From the NCBI RefSeq assembly GCF_009800965.1, contig NZ_WUAF01000011.1, positions 62,001 to 126,000 on the forward strand: a stretch of 64,000 nt of DNA, given 5' to 3'. Below are positions 26,739-36,112 of the stretch, in pieces. Origin of the DNA: Cognatazoarcus halotolerans. GTDB lineage: Bacteria; Pseudomonadota; Gammaproteobacteria; Burkholderiales; Rhodocyclaceae. The first letter of the stretch is position 1; each line of letters starts with the position of its first letter. The position numbers and the translations under genes are program-made. The notes below the pieces were generated by a model that searched no databases, was not told the DNA's origin, and was given only the letters and a program-made list of their open reading frames with translations.

Positions 26739-28157
26739 ATGACCATCAAGAAGTTTTACAACGAGATGGCCGACGCGGAGGGAGGAATTCGCGAGCAGTA
26801 CCGCGAATTCGCTGCGTGGCTGTCGAGCATGTCCGACGAGCGTTTGGCCCGAAAGCGGGCAGAGGCGGACACGCTTTTCCACCGATTCGGTATTACCTTC
26901 GCCGTATATGGGGAGGACGCGGGCGTCGAGCGATTGATTCCTTTCGACATCATTCCGCGCATCATTACCGCGAAGGAATGGAGCACCATGAGCGCCGGCC
27001 TGAGCCAGCGGGTACAGGCACTGAACGCCTTCGTTCATGACGTCTATCACGACCAGGCCATTCTCAAGGCGGGTCGGATTCCCGCCGAAGACGTTCTGAA
27101 CAATGCGCAGTTTCGCCCGGAAATGCGAGGTGTTGCGGTCGCCCAGAACGTCTATGCGCACATTGCCGGGGTGGATGTCGTCCGTGCGGGTGAAGGCGAA
27201 TTCTACGTACTTGAAGACAATCTCCGGGTCCCGTCGGGCGTGTCTTACATGCTCGAGGATCGTCGCATGATGATGCGGCTGTTTCCAGAGTTGTTCTCGA
27301 GCAATCGGGTTGCGCCGGTCGACCACTATCCCAACTTGTTGCTCGACACCCTGCGTAGTGTCGCCCCGATGAGCCTGGATGATCCGACGGTCGTGGTGAT
27401 GACGCCGGGCGCGTATAACAGCGCGTATTTCGAGCACGCGTTTCTCGCCCAGCAGATGGGCGTCGAACTGGTAGAGGGGCAGGATCTCTTCGTCAAGGAC
27501 GAACAGGTCTTCATGCGCACTACACGGGGACCCAAGCGGGTAGACGTCATCTATCGGCGCATCGATGATGACTTCCTGGATCCGCTCGCATTCCGCAAGG
27601 ATTCGATGCTTGGCGTCGCCGGCCTTCTCTCCGCCTACCGTGCGGGCAAGGTGACCTTGTGCAATGCGATAGGTAGTGGTGTCGCCGACGACAAGTCGAT
27701 CTATCCGCATGTGCCGGAGATGATTCGTTTCTATCTTGGCGAGGAGCCGATACTCAACAACGTGCCGACTTACCGCTGTAGAGACGCTGGTGAGCTTTCC
27801 TATGTTCTGGCGAACCTCGCTGAACTGGTCGTCAAGGAAGTCCATGGTGCGGGAGGCTACGGCATGCTTGTGGGCCCCACTTCGTCGAAGGCTGAAATCG
27901 AAGAGTTCCGGAAGCGCCTGCTTGCGTCGCCGGAACGCTACATTGCACAGCCGACCCTGGCGCTGTCGGCTTGTCCGACTTTCGTCGAAAGCGGTGTCGC
28001 TCCGCGCCACATTGATCTGCGTCCGTTTGTGCTTTCCGGGAAAGAGGTTCGAATGGCACCCGGTGGCCTGACACGCGTCGCGCTGCGGGAAGGATCCCTC
28101 GTTGTTAATTCGTCCCAGGGTGGTGGCACCAAGGACACTTGGGTGCTGGAGGCCTGA
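26739..28157 (+). CDS. Circularly permuted type 2 ATP-grasp protein
   Basis: 472 aa. The family (DUF404/DUF407) is recognised from PSGVSYMLEDRRMM, DHYPNLLLDTLRSVAP, DVIYRRIDDDFLDPLAFR and the end RVALREGSLVVNSSQGGGTKDTWVLE. ATP-grasp enzymes join a carboxylate to an amine; this family is thought to make or modify peptides, with the substrate unknown. ATG 26739 was chosen over the TTG at 26721. It is followed by the alpha-E gene after 9 bp. The promoter region is sigma-54 type. Confidence 0.87.
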   Translation: MTIKKFYNEMADAEGGIREQYREFAAWLSSMSDERLARKRAEADTLFHRFGITFAVYGEDAGVERLIPFDIIPRIITAKEWSTMSAGLSQRVQALNAFVHDVYHDQAILKAGRIPAEDVLNNAQFRPEMRGVAVAQNVYAHIAGVDVVRAGEGEFYVLEDNLRVPSGVSYMLEDRRMMMRLFPELFSSNRVAPVDHYPNLLLDTLRSVAPMSLDDPTVVVMTPGAYNSAYFEHAFLAQQMGVELVEGQDLFVKDEQVFMRTTRGPKRVDVIYRRIDDDFLDPLAFRKDSMLGVAGLLSAYRAGKVTLCNAIGSGVADDKSIYPHVPEMIRFYLGEEPILNNVPTYRCRDAGELSYVLANLAELVVKEVHGAGGYGMLVGPTSSKAEIEEFRKRLLASPERYIAQPTLALSACPTFVESGVAPRHIDLRPFVLSGKEVRMAPGGLTRVALREGSLVVNSSQGGGTKDTWVLEA

Positions 28158-28166
28158 GGAAAAGAC

Positions 28167-29117
28167 ATGCTGAGCCGAACTGCCGATCATCTGTTCTGGA
28201 TGGCCCGATACATGGAACGGGCCGAGAATCTCGCGCGCATGCTGGAAGTCAATTACCGCATGTCGCTGCTTCCGCAGACGCGGGCGGAGGCGACTGACAA
28301 TTGGGTTGCACTTTTGCGGATCATGTCACTCGACGAGCAGTACAAGGAGCGACATGGCGCGGTGACGCCCGATTCCGTACTGCGATACATGATTTTTGAT
28401 GACGCAAACCCTTCAAGTATTCGCAGTTGTCTGCGGGCCACGCGCGAGAATGCACATGCGGTGCGCGGCACCCTGACGAGCGAACTCTGGGAAACCACCA
28501 ACGCGTGCTGGCTCAAGATGCGCAGCTTTACGCCAGCGGCAATGGAAGAGACGGGGATCGATGCGTTCTTCGAATGGGTCAAATACCGTTCGCATCTTTC
28601 ACGAGGCGTGACGATCGGGACGATGTTGCAGGACGAATCGCTGCGTTTCATTCGCCTCGGTACTTTCCTCGAGCGCGCGGACAATACCGCACGGATTCTG
28701 GACGTGAAGTATCAGACCCTCATGTCTTCAGAAGGTGAGGACGATGGCGGCTCCGCCGACTACTATCGTTGGAGTGCGCTGCTTCATTCCGTATCCGCCT
28801 TCGAGGTATATCGCAAGGTTTACCGCGACATGATCACGCCGGTACGAGTTGCAGAGTTGCTCATCCTTGATGCGAACATGCCACGATCCCTGGCGCGATG
28901 CCTGAAGGAGGTTGCGACGAATATTGCGGCGGTGGGCAATGGTCGTTCGGCGGAGACGGGCCGTCGTGCAGGCCAGTTGGAAGCATCGCTACGATTCGGT
29001 CGCATCGAGGACGTGATGTCGCGAGGCCTTCATGCCTTCCTGGATGAATTCATGGAGAGTATTTACGATCTGGGCGGTCGCATCGCAGACGATTTTCTGA
29101 TTCCGACCAATAACTGA
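28167..29117 (+). CDS. Alpha-E domain protein (DUF403)
   Basis: 316 aa, nearly all alpha-helical. It begins MLSRTADHLFWMARYMERAENLARML, the family hallmark (E and R repeats), and carries LGTFLERADNTARILDVKY. Alpha-E proteins are always found with the ATP-grasp partner and usually with a transglutaminase-like protein; their function is unknown. Here no transglutaminase follows: only 81 bp remain before the convergent rsgA stop. Confidence 0.87.
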   Translation: MLSRTADHLFWMARYMERAENLARMLEVNYRMSLLPQTRAEATDNWVALLRIMSLDEQYKERHGAVTPDSVLRYMIFDDANPSSIRSCLRATRENAHAVRGTLTSELWETTNACWLKMRSFTPAAMEETGIDAFFEWVKYRSHLSRGVTIGTMLQDESLRFIRLGTFLERADNTARILDVKYQTLMSSEGEDDGGSADYYRWSALLHSVSAFEVYRKVYRDMITPVRVAELLILDANMPRSLARCLKEVATNIAAVGNGRSAETGRRAGQLEASLRFGRIEDVMSRGLHAFLDEFMESIYDLGGRIADDFLIPTNN

Positions 29118-29198
29118 GTGTCACGCTGCGGTACGACAATCCGATGCGCGTCAAGCGCTCGGTGTGCGCGATATCGCAGGCCTGACCGGGGGCGCGGG

Positions 29199-30095
29199 CT
29201 ACCAGCCTTTCGAGAGTCGTCTCGCGTCGTCCAGTTCGCCGCTGAACTGACGGTAGTGCGCCCACCGCTGGGGGGCGATATGCCCTTGTTCAAGCGCAGC
29301 GAGCAGGCCGCAGCCCGGTTCGGCATCATGTCTGCAATCGCGGAAGCGGCAGGTGCCGATAAAGGGGCGAAATTCCCGGAAGGCGTGCAGCAGCGAAGGC
29401 TGATCGAGATGGGCCAGGCCGAAGGTCTGAAGCCCCGGGCAGTCGATCAGGCGGCTCGTGTCGTCCAGTCGGTACATTCGTGCAAACGTCGTCGTGTGTT
29501 TGCCGCTGTCGAGCGTCTCCGAAATTTCCCGCGTAGCGGCATTAGCCCCGGGAACCAGTGCGTTCGTGAGGGTCGACTTGCCCATTCCGGACTGTCCGAC
29601 GAGAACGTTGCAGTGATCGTGCAAATACGTGCGAAGCGGTCCCACGTCAACGTGGGCGGAGAGTTCGAGTAGCGTGTAACCAAGTCGGGTGAAGATCTGC
29701 AGCGCCTGCCTTGCAGCGGGAAGTCGATCGGCAAGATCCGTCTTGTTGAGGACAAAGAGCGTCTCGATTTCCTGGCTTTCGGCGGCGCAGACACACCGGG
29801 AAAGCAGTTCATTGCTGAAGCTCGGTTCGGTTGCGACCACCAGAACGAGTTGTGTCACATTGGCGGCAATCAGTTTCTGCTTCCATGCGTCCGATCGATA
29901 AAGCAGGCTGTGGCGTTCGAGATGTGTCCGTATGACGCCGACTCCGTCACCGCTGTACTCGACCTGCACCTTGTCACCACATGCGAGATTGCTACGTTTT
30001 CCCCGAGGGTAGCAAAGGAGCTTCTCGCCGCTTTCAATCTCCACTTCGTATTGGCGGCCAAATGCCGCCACCACCTGTCCGGACAATGCGCTCAA
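29199..30095 (-). CDS. rsgA: Ribosome small-subunit-dependent GTPase RsgA
   Basis: 298 aa circularly permuted GTPase: NKTD (G4) comes before GQSGMGKST (G1) and DCPG (G3). An N-terminal OB fold binds RNA, and a C-terminal zinc site is formed by CRFRDCRH followed by a further Cys (GC). It acts late in 30S assembly. The start appears to be TTG 30095; no in-frame ATG or GTG is upstream within the gap, so this start is less certain than usual. Confidence 0.9.
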   Translation of the reverse strand: MSALSGQVVAAFGRQYEVEIESGEKLLCYPRGKRSNLACGDKVQVEYSGDGVGVIRTHLERHSLLYRSDAWKQKLIAANVTQLVLVVATEPSFSNELLSRCVCAAESQEIETLFVLNKTDLADRLPAARQALQIFTRLGYTLLELSAHVDVGPLRTYLHDHCNVLVGQSGMGKSTLTNALVPGANAATREISETLDSGKHTTTFARMYRLDDTSRLIDCPGLQTFGLAHLDQPSLLHAFREFRPFIGTCRFRDCRHDAEPGCGLLAALEQGHIAPQRWAHYRQFSGELDDARRLSKGW

Positions 30096-30141
30096 GCGTG
30101 CAAGCTCCGCATGCCATCGCCGTGGATGTGAAAAGCAGCAT

Positions 30142-30459
30142 TCATTTGAATTTGTAGTATTCCTTGTTCAGGTAGCCCGCGACGTCGAGTTCTTCCTCGG
30201 GGAACCAACCCAGTTTGAGCATCGTGACGCAGGTCGTCACCTGTTGGGTGAGGGCCGACGCAGACTTGACCTTGTGGTCGCTTCGCAGATACATCCTGGC
30301 TGCGTCACCCTCGAACTTTTCCGCGTGGCACGCGACGCAGTGTTCCGCGTGCATTTTCCTGCCGTTTTCAAGATTTGCACCGCCAAACGGATTTGCTAGT
30401 GTCGCGGTGCTTGCGAAGAGGGTTGCGACTGTTGCCACGGTGTATCTGAATCCACGCAT
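30142..30459 (-). CDS. Small periplasmic class I cytochrome c
   Basis: 105 aa. Signal peptide of about 22 residues (VATVATLFASTATLA), heme motif CVACH (C41, C44, H45), and a C-terminal Met for the sixth ligand (possibly MLKLGWFPEEELDVAGYLN, not confirmed). One heme. It follows the M48 peptidase gene by 9 bp in the same direction and so is likely co-transcribed with it. Confidence 0.83.
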   Translation of the reverse strand: MRGFRYTVATVATLFASTATLANPFGGANLENGRKMHAEHCVACHAEKFEGDAARMYLRSDHKVKSASALTQQVTTCVTMLKLGWFPEEELDVAGYLNKEYYKFK

Positions 30460-30468
30460 GATCGTCTC

Positions 30469-31725
30469 CTAGGCTGATCCCTGCGCCTGCAACCGGGCTA
30501 CGCGCAGTGCGGCAGGTGGGTGTGAGTCGTAGAAGCGCGAATAGATTGGATCCGGTGTCAGTGTCGACGCGTTGTCGCGATAGAGTTTGACCAGGGCACT
30601 GACGAGGTCGTTTGCGGAGGTCTGTCGTGAAGCATAGCTGTCGGCTTCGTATTCGTGGAGGCGTGACCAGAAACTCATCGCCGGCCCGAATGGAAAAGTG
30701 AAAACAGGCATCGTCAGCGCAAAAAGTGCGAGTGCCGATGCCATGTCCCGGCTGTTCATTCCCAAGCCCGAAAAGAACCAGTCCCGGGACGAAAGCCAAC
30801 CCAGCAGCGCGAGCAGCAGGAGCGTCATCAGGGACATTGCGGCGAGGCGTTTCCAGACGTGATGGTGGCGGAAATGCCCGAGCTCATGAGCGAGGACAGC
30901 CTCGATCTCGTTCGGTGCCAGCTTTTCAAGCAGGGTATCGAAAAAAACGATCCGCTTGCTCGCGCCGAAGCCGGTGAAATAGGCGTTGCCATGCGCCGAA
31001 CGCCGCGATCCGTCCATGACGAACAAGCCGCTTACCCTGAATCCGCACCTCGTCAGAAGCGCTTCGACGCGACGACGCAGCTCCGGATCTTCCAAGGGCG
31101 CGAACTTGTTGAAGAGTGGCGCGATGAAGGTTGGCCAGACGAGCAGGACGAGGAGGTTGAAGGCCAGCCAGAAGCACCAGACGTAGAACCACCACATGCT
31201 GCCCATGTCGTTCATCAGCCATAGCACCATCGCAATGACCGGAAGCCCGACCAGGGCGGCAACCAGCGCTTCCTTGAGCGTGTCCGAGACGAGCAGGCCA
31301 GGCGTCATGCGATTGAAGCCGAAGCGGGCCTCGATACCGAATGTGCGGTAAAGCGTGAATGGAAGGTCAATCACCCAGCCGAGCACCGCGATGCTCGCGA
31401 GAAACGCCGTGCCGTGCGCGATGGTGCCGGGGGTCGCAAATGCGCCTAATAGATCGTGAACTGCTTGCAGTATTCCGCCCATGGTGAGTGCCAGCAGCCA
31501 CAGTGCCGAGACGAGCAGATCAACGAGTCCGAATCGGACCCGCGCGACGGTGTAATCGGCTGCACGCCGGTGGGCACTCTGGTTGATCCGGTCGGCAAAT
31601 GCCGTGGGCACCATGTCCCGGTGGCTGCGGACATGCGAGATCTGACGCATCGCGAGCCAGGCCCGCACGGTCACCGTCAAGGCAAGGCCAGCGATAAATA
31701 TGGTGCTGAATTCGTGTGCGCTCAT
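30469..31725 (-). CDS. M48-family membrane metallopeptidase (Ste24/CAAX type)
   Basis: 418 aa with about six to seven membrane helices. The zinc motif HELGH is in LAHELGHFRHHHVWK, and the third ligand is a Glu in the EYEADSYAS segment. Fits the longer Ste24-type M48 proteins more than HtpX (about 290 aa). It likely takes part in membrane protein quality control or lipoprotein turnover; the substrate cannot be read from sequence. It diverges from orn. Confidence 0.85.
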   Translation of the reverse strand: MSAHEFSTIFIAGLALTVTVRAWLAMRQISHVRSHRDMVPTAFADRINQSAHRRAADYTVARVRFGLVDLLVSALWLLALTMGGILQAVHDLLGAFATPGTIAHGTAFLASIAVLGWVIDLPFTLYRTFGIEARFGFNRMTPGLLVSDTLKEALVAALVGLPVIAMVLWLMNDMGSMWWFYVWCFWLAFNLLVLLVWPTFIAPLFNKFAPLEDPELRRRVEALLTRCGFRVSGLFVMDGSRRSAHGNAYFTGFGASKRIVFFDTLLEKLAPNEIEAVLAHELGHFRHHHVWKRLAAMSLMTLLLLALLGWLSSRDWFFSGLGMNSRDMASALALFALTMPVFTFPFGPAMSFWSRLHEYEADSYASRQTSANDLVSALVKLYRDNASTLTPDPIYSRFYDSHPPAALRVARLQAQGSA

Positions 31726-31808
31726 TGGGCTGGGGAAGGGCCGCCACGTTTGGCCGGATTGCAGACGTGAGTTGTGACAGAATGCGGCTTTAATTGTTCG
31801 CGGCGATT

Positions 31809-32357
31809 ATGGCACAGGATCAGAACCACCTCATCTGGCTGGACATGGAAATGACCGGTCTGGAGCCCGACAACGATCGTATCATCGAGATCGCGATCGT
31901 GATCACGGACAGCAGGCTCGAAACTGTTGCGGAAGCGCCCGTCATAGCGGTACATCAGCCGCCGGCCGTCCTTGACGGGATGGACGAGTGGAACCGGAAC
32001 ACCCACGGCCGCTCGGGACTGATCGAGCGGGTGCGCGCGTCTGCGACCGGTGAAGCTGAGGCGGAGTCGCAGATGCTTGCATTCCTGCAGGCGCATGTTC
32101 CGGCACGGACCTCTCCGATGTGTGGCAATTCCATCTGTCAGGACCGGCGTTTTCTTGCGCGCTACATGCCGAAACTCGAGGCCTGGTTTCACTACCGGAA
32201 TCTCGACGTGTCAACGCTCAAAGAGCTTGCCAAACGTTGGCGCCCGGATGTGCACAAAGGCGTGGAGAAGAAGGGGAAGCACGAGGCGCTGGCCGACATT
32301 CATGAATCCATCCAGGAGTTGCGCCACTACCGCGACAACTTCCTGCGGCTGGCGTGA
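31809..32357 (+). CDS. orn: Oligoribonuclease
   Basis: 182 aa DEDDh exonuclease: [16 protein letters not shown] carries the first Asp and Glu, [16 protein letters not shown] the second Asp, and [19 protein letters not shown] the His and last Asp. It digests 2-5 nt RNA and also linear pGpG, ending c-di-GMP breakdown. ATG 31809 is used since it gives the canonical start. The following 155 bp to the next gene end hold nothing I can support except a small inverted repeat at 32503-32520. Confidence 0.95.
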   Translation: MAQDQNHLIWLDMEMTGLEPDNDRIIEIAIVITDSRLETVAEAPVIAVHQPPAVLDGMDEWNRNTHGRSGLIERVRASATGEAEAESQMLAFLQAHVPARTSPMCGNSICQDRRFLARYMPKLEAWFHYRNLDVSTLKELAKRWRPDVHKGVEKKGKHEALADIHESIQELRHYRDNFLRLA

Positions 32358-32512
32358 CGTCGCGCACGTGAGGTACCGGTCGGCGTTCGACTTGAGCGGT
32401 TTTCTCACTGCAGGGTTGCCGGGTGCGATTCCTGTCGCTACCTCACGATTGGCGTTCTGATCGGTGCTCGGGGTGCGGGCGGGCGAGGCGCCGTAATCTT
32501 GAGCAATTCAAC

Positions 32513-34117
32513 TCAATTGCGGCGATACAGCCGGAATACCTCGAACTGACGGCCTCCTCCGCGGCGATATTCCCAGGTTTCTTTCCAACCGTCCTTTTCG
32601 AGTGCGCGGGCGGTCGTATCGGGCTGCCCATAGGTCAGAAGCGCTTGGCAGCCTGTCTTGCCGTCGACACTGATGCGCGTTTGGAGTCCGGCGAAGTATT
32701 GCATCGAACTGCGTTGGGATGGTCCGAGGCCAAGGCTGGCCACACAGCCTCGGTACTCCCCCGGCAGCGCCTGCGAAAGGCTTTCCGCTGCCGTACGGTA
32801 GCTCTTGCCATAGTTGAACCAGGGCTGCAGGAGGGTAACCGCAAGGCACCACATTGCAGTCATGCCGATGGCCCAGGTCAATGCGGCGTCACGACCGGCT
32901 GCGCGCCTGAGCGCCAGATAGGTAAGCCAGCACACACAGATTACGCCTGCCACGACGATCGCTGCGATCGATGGAGCGAGTTCGAATGCTGGCGCCAGCT
33001 TGCGGAAATGGCGCGCCAGACCCGGCGGCCAGCCGGATATCATCGCACTCCAGCTGCAGATCAGCAGCAGGCCGAAGAATGAGAAGGTGGCGAGGGCAAA
33101 CCAGTCGAAGGCCGCCGCGCCGCCGCGCTTGAGGGCCGGCATGGCCTGTGCCGCGAGAAGCGCCAGCGGCGCAATCAACGGGATGGCACGGGCCGGGTTG
33201 GGGTTGCTGAACAACAGGAGTTGCAGCATTCCTAGTGCCAGACCGGACAGCGGGATGCAGATGGCCGGATCAAACAGCCTGCCTCGGGCCCGCCACAGGC
33301 GCCACAGCGCGAGTGGCCACAGCGGCCACACGAACCACGCCAGCAATTTGAGCCAGTCTCCCACTTCCGTTCCGTCGGGAGGGCTGAGCGAGAACGACGC
33401 CGATTCCACTGCAAGCCAGGTTTGCAGTGCGTCGGGTGAGCGCATCGCAAACGGAATCAACCAGGCGGCAGCGGACAAGATAGAGACCCCTACTGCAGTC
33501 CACGTTTGTCGTCCAACCGACATGCCGTCGCTGCGGCGGGCGAGCAGGGCTATCAGGGGCAGTGGCATACATAGCAGTGCGCCGTCCACACCTGCTGCCA
33601 GAATCGCTGCACCGGCTCCCAATCCGCACAGTACTCCGGAGCCACGTACTCCCTTCGCGATCCCGGCGGCGCCGGCCAGCGCCCACGCCTGAGCCGCCAT
33701 CAGTGCGAGCATGGGTTGATTTTCATGGGCGTGGATGACCAGGCCAAGACAGCCGAGTGTCAGAAGAAGCGAAGCCGGGGCACTTTCTTCGCCATCCAGT
33801 CTTCGGCAAGCGTGCCACAAGCCGAGAAGCGCCAGCGCGGCAAAGACGCTGGTGGCAATGCGCGCTGCATCATGTATGGGAAGCACGACGCCCAGGGATT
33901 GGGCCAGCAAGGCTGCAACCCAGTAATAGAGCGGGCCAAAGTCCGGAAGGACGGCACCACCGATGCTTGGATACAGGGTGCTTCTGCCGCCGAGCATTTC
34001 AAGGACTGGGCCCAAATGTGCCGCATCGGCTCCTCTCCACGGGTCGTGGCCGATGATGCCGGTAAGGAGATAGATTCCGGCGAGAAGGGCGATCGGAAGA
34101 AATGAATCTCTGCGCAT
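32513..34117 (-). CDS. GT39/ArnT-like membrane glycosyltransferase
   Basis: 534 aa with about ten to twelve membrane helices. The first periplasmic loop contains GHDPWRGADAAHLGPVLEM, the site of the conserved acidic residue in the PMT/ArnT superfamily. C-terminal residues from about 440 form a soluble periplasmic domain. These enzymes move a sugar from a polyprenyl phosphate to lipid A, protein or a polymer. ATG 34117 was preferred to the frame end at 34204 because it begins just before the first helix. The donor and acceptor cannot be told from sequence. Confidence 0.7.
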   Translation of the reverse strand: MRRDSFLPIALLAGIYLLTGIIGHDPWRGADAAHLGPVLEMLGGRSTLYPSIGGAVLPDFGPLYYWVAALLAQSLGVVLPIHDAARIATSVFAALALLGLWHACRRLDGEESAPASLLLTLGCLGLVIHAHENQPMLALMAAQAWALAGAAGIAKGVRGSGVLCGLGAGAAILAAGVDGALLCMPLPLIALLARRSDGMSVGRQTWTAVGVSILSAAAWLIPFAMRSPDALQTWLAVESASFSLSPPDGTEVGDWLKLLAWFVWPLWPLALWRLWRARGRLFDPAICIPLSGLALGMLQLLLFSNPNPARAIPLIAPLALLAAQAMPALKRGGAAAFDWFALATFSFFGLLLICSWSAMISGWPPGLARHFRKLAPAFELAPSIAAIVVAGVICVCWLTYLALRRAAGRDAALTWAIGMTAMWCLAVTLLQPWFNYGKSYRTAAESLSQALPGEYRGCVASLGLGPSQRSSMQYFAGLQTRISVDGKTGCQALLTYGQPDTTARALEKDGWKETWEYRRGGGRQFEVFRLYRRN

Positions 34118-34202
34118 GGATGCTTCGGCGGCTGGCGCTCTATTTGTCTTGCGGAAGTCTATCCGCTTCCGGCCCGGGCTTGCGTCAAAAGTCACGGGCA
34201 AC

Positions 34203-34224
34203 AAAAAAGGCAGCCTTGGCTGCC
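34203..34224 (-). terminator. Terminator after rpmE
   Basis: On the minus strand GGCAGCC-AA-GGCTGCC (34224-34209) followed by six U (34208-34203). It lies 25 bp after the rpmE stop. Confidence 0.85.
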
Positions 34225-34248
34225 TCTTTCGTCGTGCTGCACCTCGAA

Positions 34249-34467
34249 TCAGCCGAGGCGCTGTACGTTGCCGTATTTTTGACGGAAACGCTCGACCCGG
34301 CCAGCGGTGTCGACGATACGTTGCTTGCCGGTATAGAACGGATGGCAGGCGGAGCAGACTTCAACGTTGATGCTGGGCTTGCCAATCGTGGAGCGCGTCT
34401 TGAAGCTGTTGCCGCAGCTGCAGACGACATCGACTTCGGCGTAGTTCGGATGGATTTCGGCTTTCAT
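34249..34467 (-). CDS. rpmE: 50S ribosomal protein L31, zinc-binding type
   Basis: 72 aa, C+ form with Cys16, Cys18, Cys38 and Cys41 in place for zinc. The start [19 protein letters not shown] and HPFYTGKQR are typical. Part of the large subunit; zinc-bearing L31 is often replaced by a zinc-free paralogue under zinc limitation (no paralogue in this window). Confidence 0.95.
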   Translation of the reverse strand: MKAEIHPNYAEVDVVCSCGNSFKTRSTIGKPSINVEVCSACHPFYTGKQRIVDTAGRVERFRQKYGNVQRLG

Positions 34468-34518
34468 TGTGGTTCCCCGGCTGCGGACGGTGAATGTGGC
34501 CGCCCTAAAAAAGGCAGA

Positions 34519-34547
34519 ATTATGACCGCAACGGCAAAAAAGAACAA
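34519..34547 (-). promoter_or_regulatory. rpmE promoter
   Basis: On the minus strand TTGTTC (34547-34542), 17-nt spacer and CATAAT (34524-34519). It lies about 50 bp before the rpmE ATG. The rest of the gap 34468-34699 has no gene that I recognise and must also contain the promoter of the next gene. Confidence 0.55.
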
Positions 34548-34699
34548 GCATCGGGCGACTGCCGCCGCGACATTGTTGCGATGGATTAAATGACCGCCCA
34601 GCGAGGGCCTATCCCGGCCGCATTCGGTTAAACTCGCGTGCGTCCAGCGCGACAGGCCTAACTAGCCCGCCCACAACACCAGCAAGACAAGGGAGTGTC

Positions 34700-35587
34700 A
34701 TGGAAGATCAGGATCAGGAAAGCAGGTTTGGCGCCGTTGCCGGCGTCGTGATTGCAGTGGTGGTGGCGATTGCGGCCACGCTGTTCATGGCAATCGGTCG
34801 CAACGGAAGCGGTGGTGAGGGCGGGGCAGCGGTTGTTGCCGCACCAGCCGACGTTGAAGTCGCACTTGGTACGATCGGCATCGCGTTCTCGGATGGAAAG
34901 ATGGTGCTCGAAGGCCGCGTACCCGACGAAAACACCCGCCGTCGGGTCCTTACGAAAGCTCAGTTGTTCTTCGGCGCAGAGAACGTGACCGACCAGCTGG
35001 AGATCGCCGCTGATGCGCCGCGTCTGTGGTGGAAGGCCAAGCCGCTCGACGTCTTTGCCCGTCTGCGTGGGGTACCGGTTTTCAATCTTGTTCTTTCGAA
35101 TGGCAATGAAGCCACGCTCGAGGGGCGGGTCGGGTCGGAAGCGGCGCGCAGCGAAATTGCTGCGTGGTTGTCCGCGAACCTGGTCGATGGGCTCAAGCTC
35201 GATAACCGTCTGACTGTCGACTCAGCACTTGCCGGTAATGCTTCGACGGTCGCTCCTTCGGTGCTGCTCAACGAAACCATCGAATTTGCGACCGGAAGTG
35301 CCGAGATTCCGGAAGTGTCGCGCCCACGCCTCAACCTGATTGCCCAGGTGCTGGCCGAGGACGGCCGGAGCGTCAAGGTTCTCGGTCATACCGATAACGT
35401 TGGCGATGCAGAATCGAACCGCACGCTCTCGAAGCAGCGCGCGGAATCGGTGGTGACCTATCTCGTTGCCCACGGCGTGGATTCCGGCAAGCTTGCCGCC
35501 GATGGCCTTGGACAGGACAAACCTGTCGCCGACAACGGGACGCCGGAAGGTCGTCAGCGCAATCGCCGCATCGAGTTCGTCGAGTAA
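34700..35587 (+). CDS. OmpA-domain envelope protein with N-terminal membrane anchor
   Basis: 295 aa. One membrane helix at residues about 12-33, then a Gly/Ala linker, two BON-like/SPOR-like alpha-beta segments (about 50-175) and a C-terminal OmpA domain (about 185-295) with peptidoglycan-binding VLGHTDNVGDAESNRTLSKQRA and GQDKPVADNGTPEGRQRNRRIEF. It therefore ties the inner membrane to the cell wall. Type of organisation similar to ArfA/YiaD-like proteins. Own terminator follows. Confidence 0.8.
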   Translation: MEDQDQESRFGAVAGVVIAVVVAIAATLFMAIGRNGSGGEGGAAVVAAPADVEVALGTIGIAFSDGKMVLEGRVPDENTRRRVLTKAQLFFGAENVTDQLEIAADAPRLWWKAKPLDVFARLRGVPVFNLVLSNGNEATLEGRVGSEAARSEIAAWLSANLVDGLKLDNRLTVDSALAGNASTVAPSVLLNETIEFATGSAEIPEVSRPRLNLIAQVLAEDGRSVKVLGHTDNVGDAESNRTLSKQRAESVVTYLVAHGVDSGKLAADGLGQDKPVADNGTPEGRQRNRRIEFVE

Positions 35588-35601
35588 GTCTGGCGCATGT
35601 G

Positions 35602-35630
35602 AAAAAAGCCGGCGACACGCCGGCTTTTTT
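35602..35630. terminator. Bidirectional terminator after the OmpA-domain gene
   Basis: GCCGGCG-ACA-CGCCGGC (35608-35624) flanked by six A and six T. Serves this gene and the convergent arsC-like gene. Confidence 0.92.
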
Positions 35631-35640
35631 CATGGTGGAG

Positions 35641-36006
35641 TCAGGTTCCTGGCCCGTCGAGCATGGTGGCGATCCTTTCCGGTGGGCGTCCGATGACGGC
35701 GCGGCCTTCCGCGACGACGATCGGCCTTTCGATCAGGATCGGGTGCTCGACCATCGCCTGAAGCCAGCCATTGTCGTCGAGTGCCTGCCCGGCATATTGC
35801 TCCTTGAAGATGTTTTCGTTGCGTCGCACCAACTCTGCGGGGCGGATGCCGAGCTGCGCCACGATTGCGCGCAGTTCCTCGAGGCTGGGCGGCGTCTTGA
35901 GATATTCGATCACCTCGAATTCGACGCCCCGTTCGGCGAGGAGTGCGCAGGCTCCACGGCTTTTGGAACAGCGCGGGTTGTGATAGATGCGGATTTTCTC
36001 TGACAT
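35641..36006 (-). CDS. ArsC/YfgD-type (glutaredoxin-linked) arsenate reductase family protein
   Basis: 121 aa thioredoxin-fold protein with the active-site HNPRCSKSR (Cys13) and the anion-binding PILIERPIVVAEGRAVIGRPPE (only the RP and GRP residues matter). ATG 36006 was chosen; a start at 36033 would add 9 residues. No other arsenic gene is nearby, so the role in arsenate reduction is uncertain: YfgD-like members are often found outside ars operons. Confidence 0.82.
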   Translation of the reverse strand: MSEKIRIYHNPRCSKSRGACALLAERGVEFEVIEYLKTPPSLEELRAIVAQLGIRPAELVRRNENIFKEQYAGQALDDNGWLQAMVEHPILIERPIVVAEGRAVIGRPPERIATMLDGPGT

Positions 36007-36112
36007 GTCGCGTGATGGAGTGATCAATCCCATATTCTAGAGCGCCCGCCCGCTATGCCGTCCACTCCAGTACAATCGCGCCCCTGCCGGGAAATCTTGA
36101 GATGATTGCGCG

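Noticed and set aside
26724-28190. 488-residue open frame on the minus strand
   Set aside because: Antisense to the ATP-grasp gene; no domain and no promoter.
29118-29198. Possible transglutaminase remnant
   Set aside because: About 22 codons with a weak likeness only; not enough to call a pseudogene.
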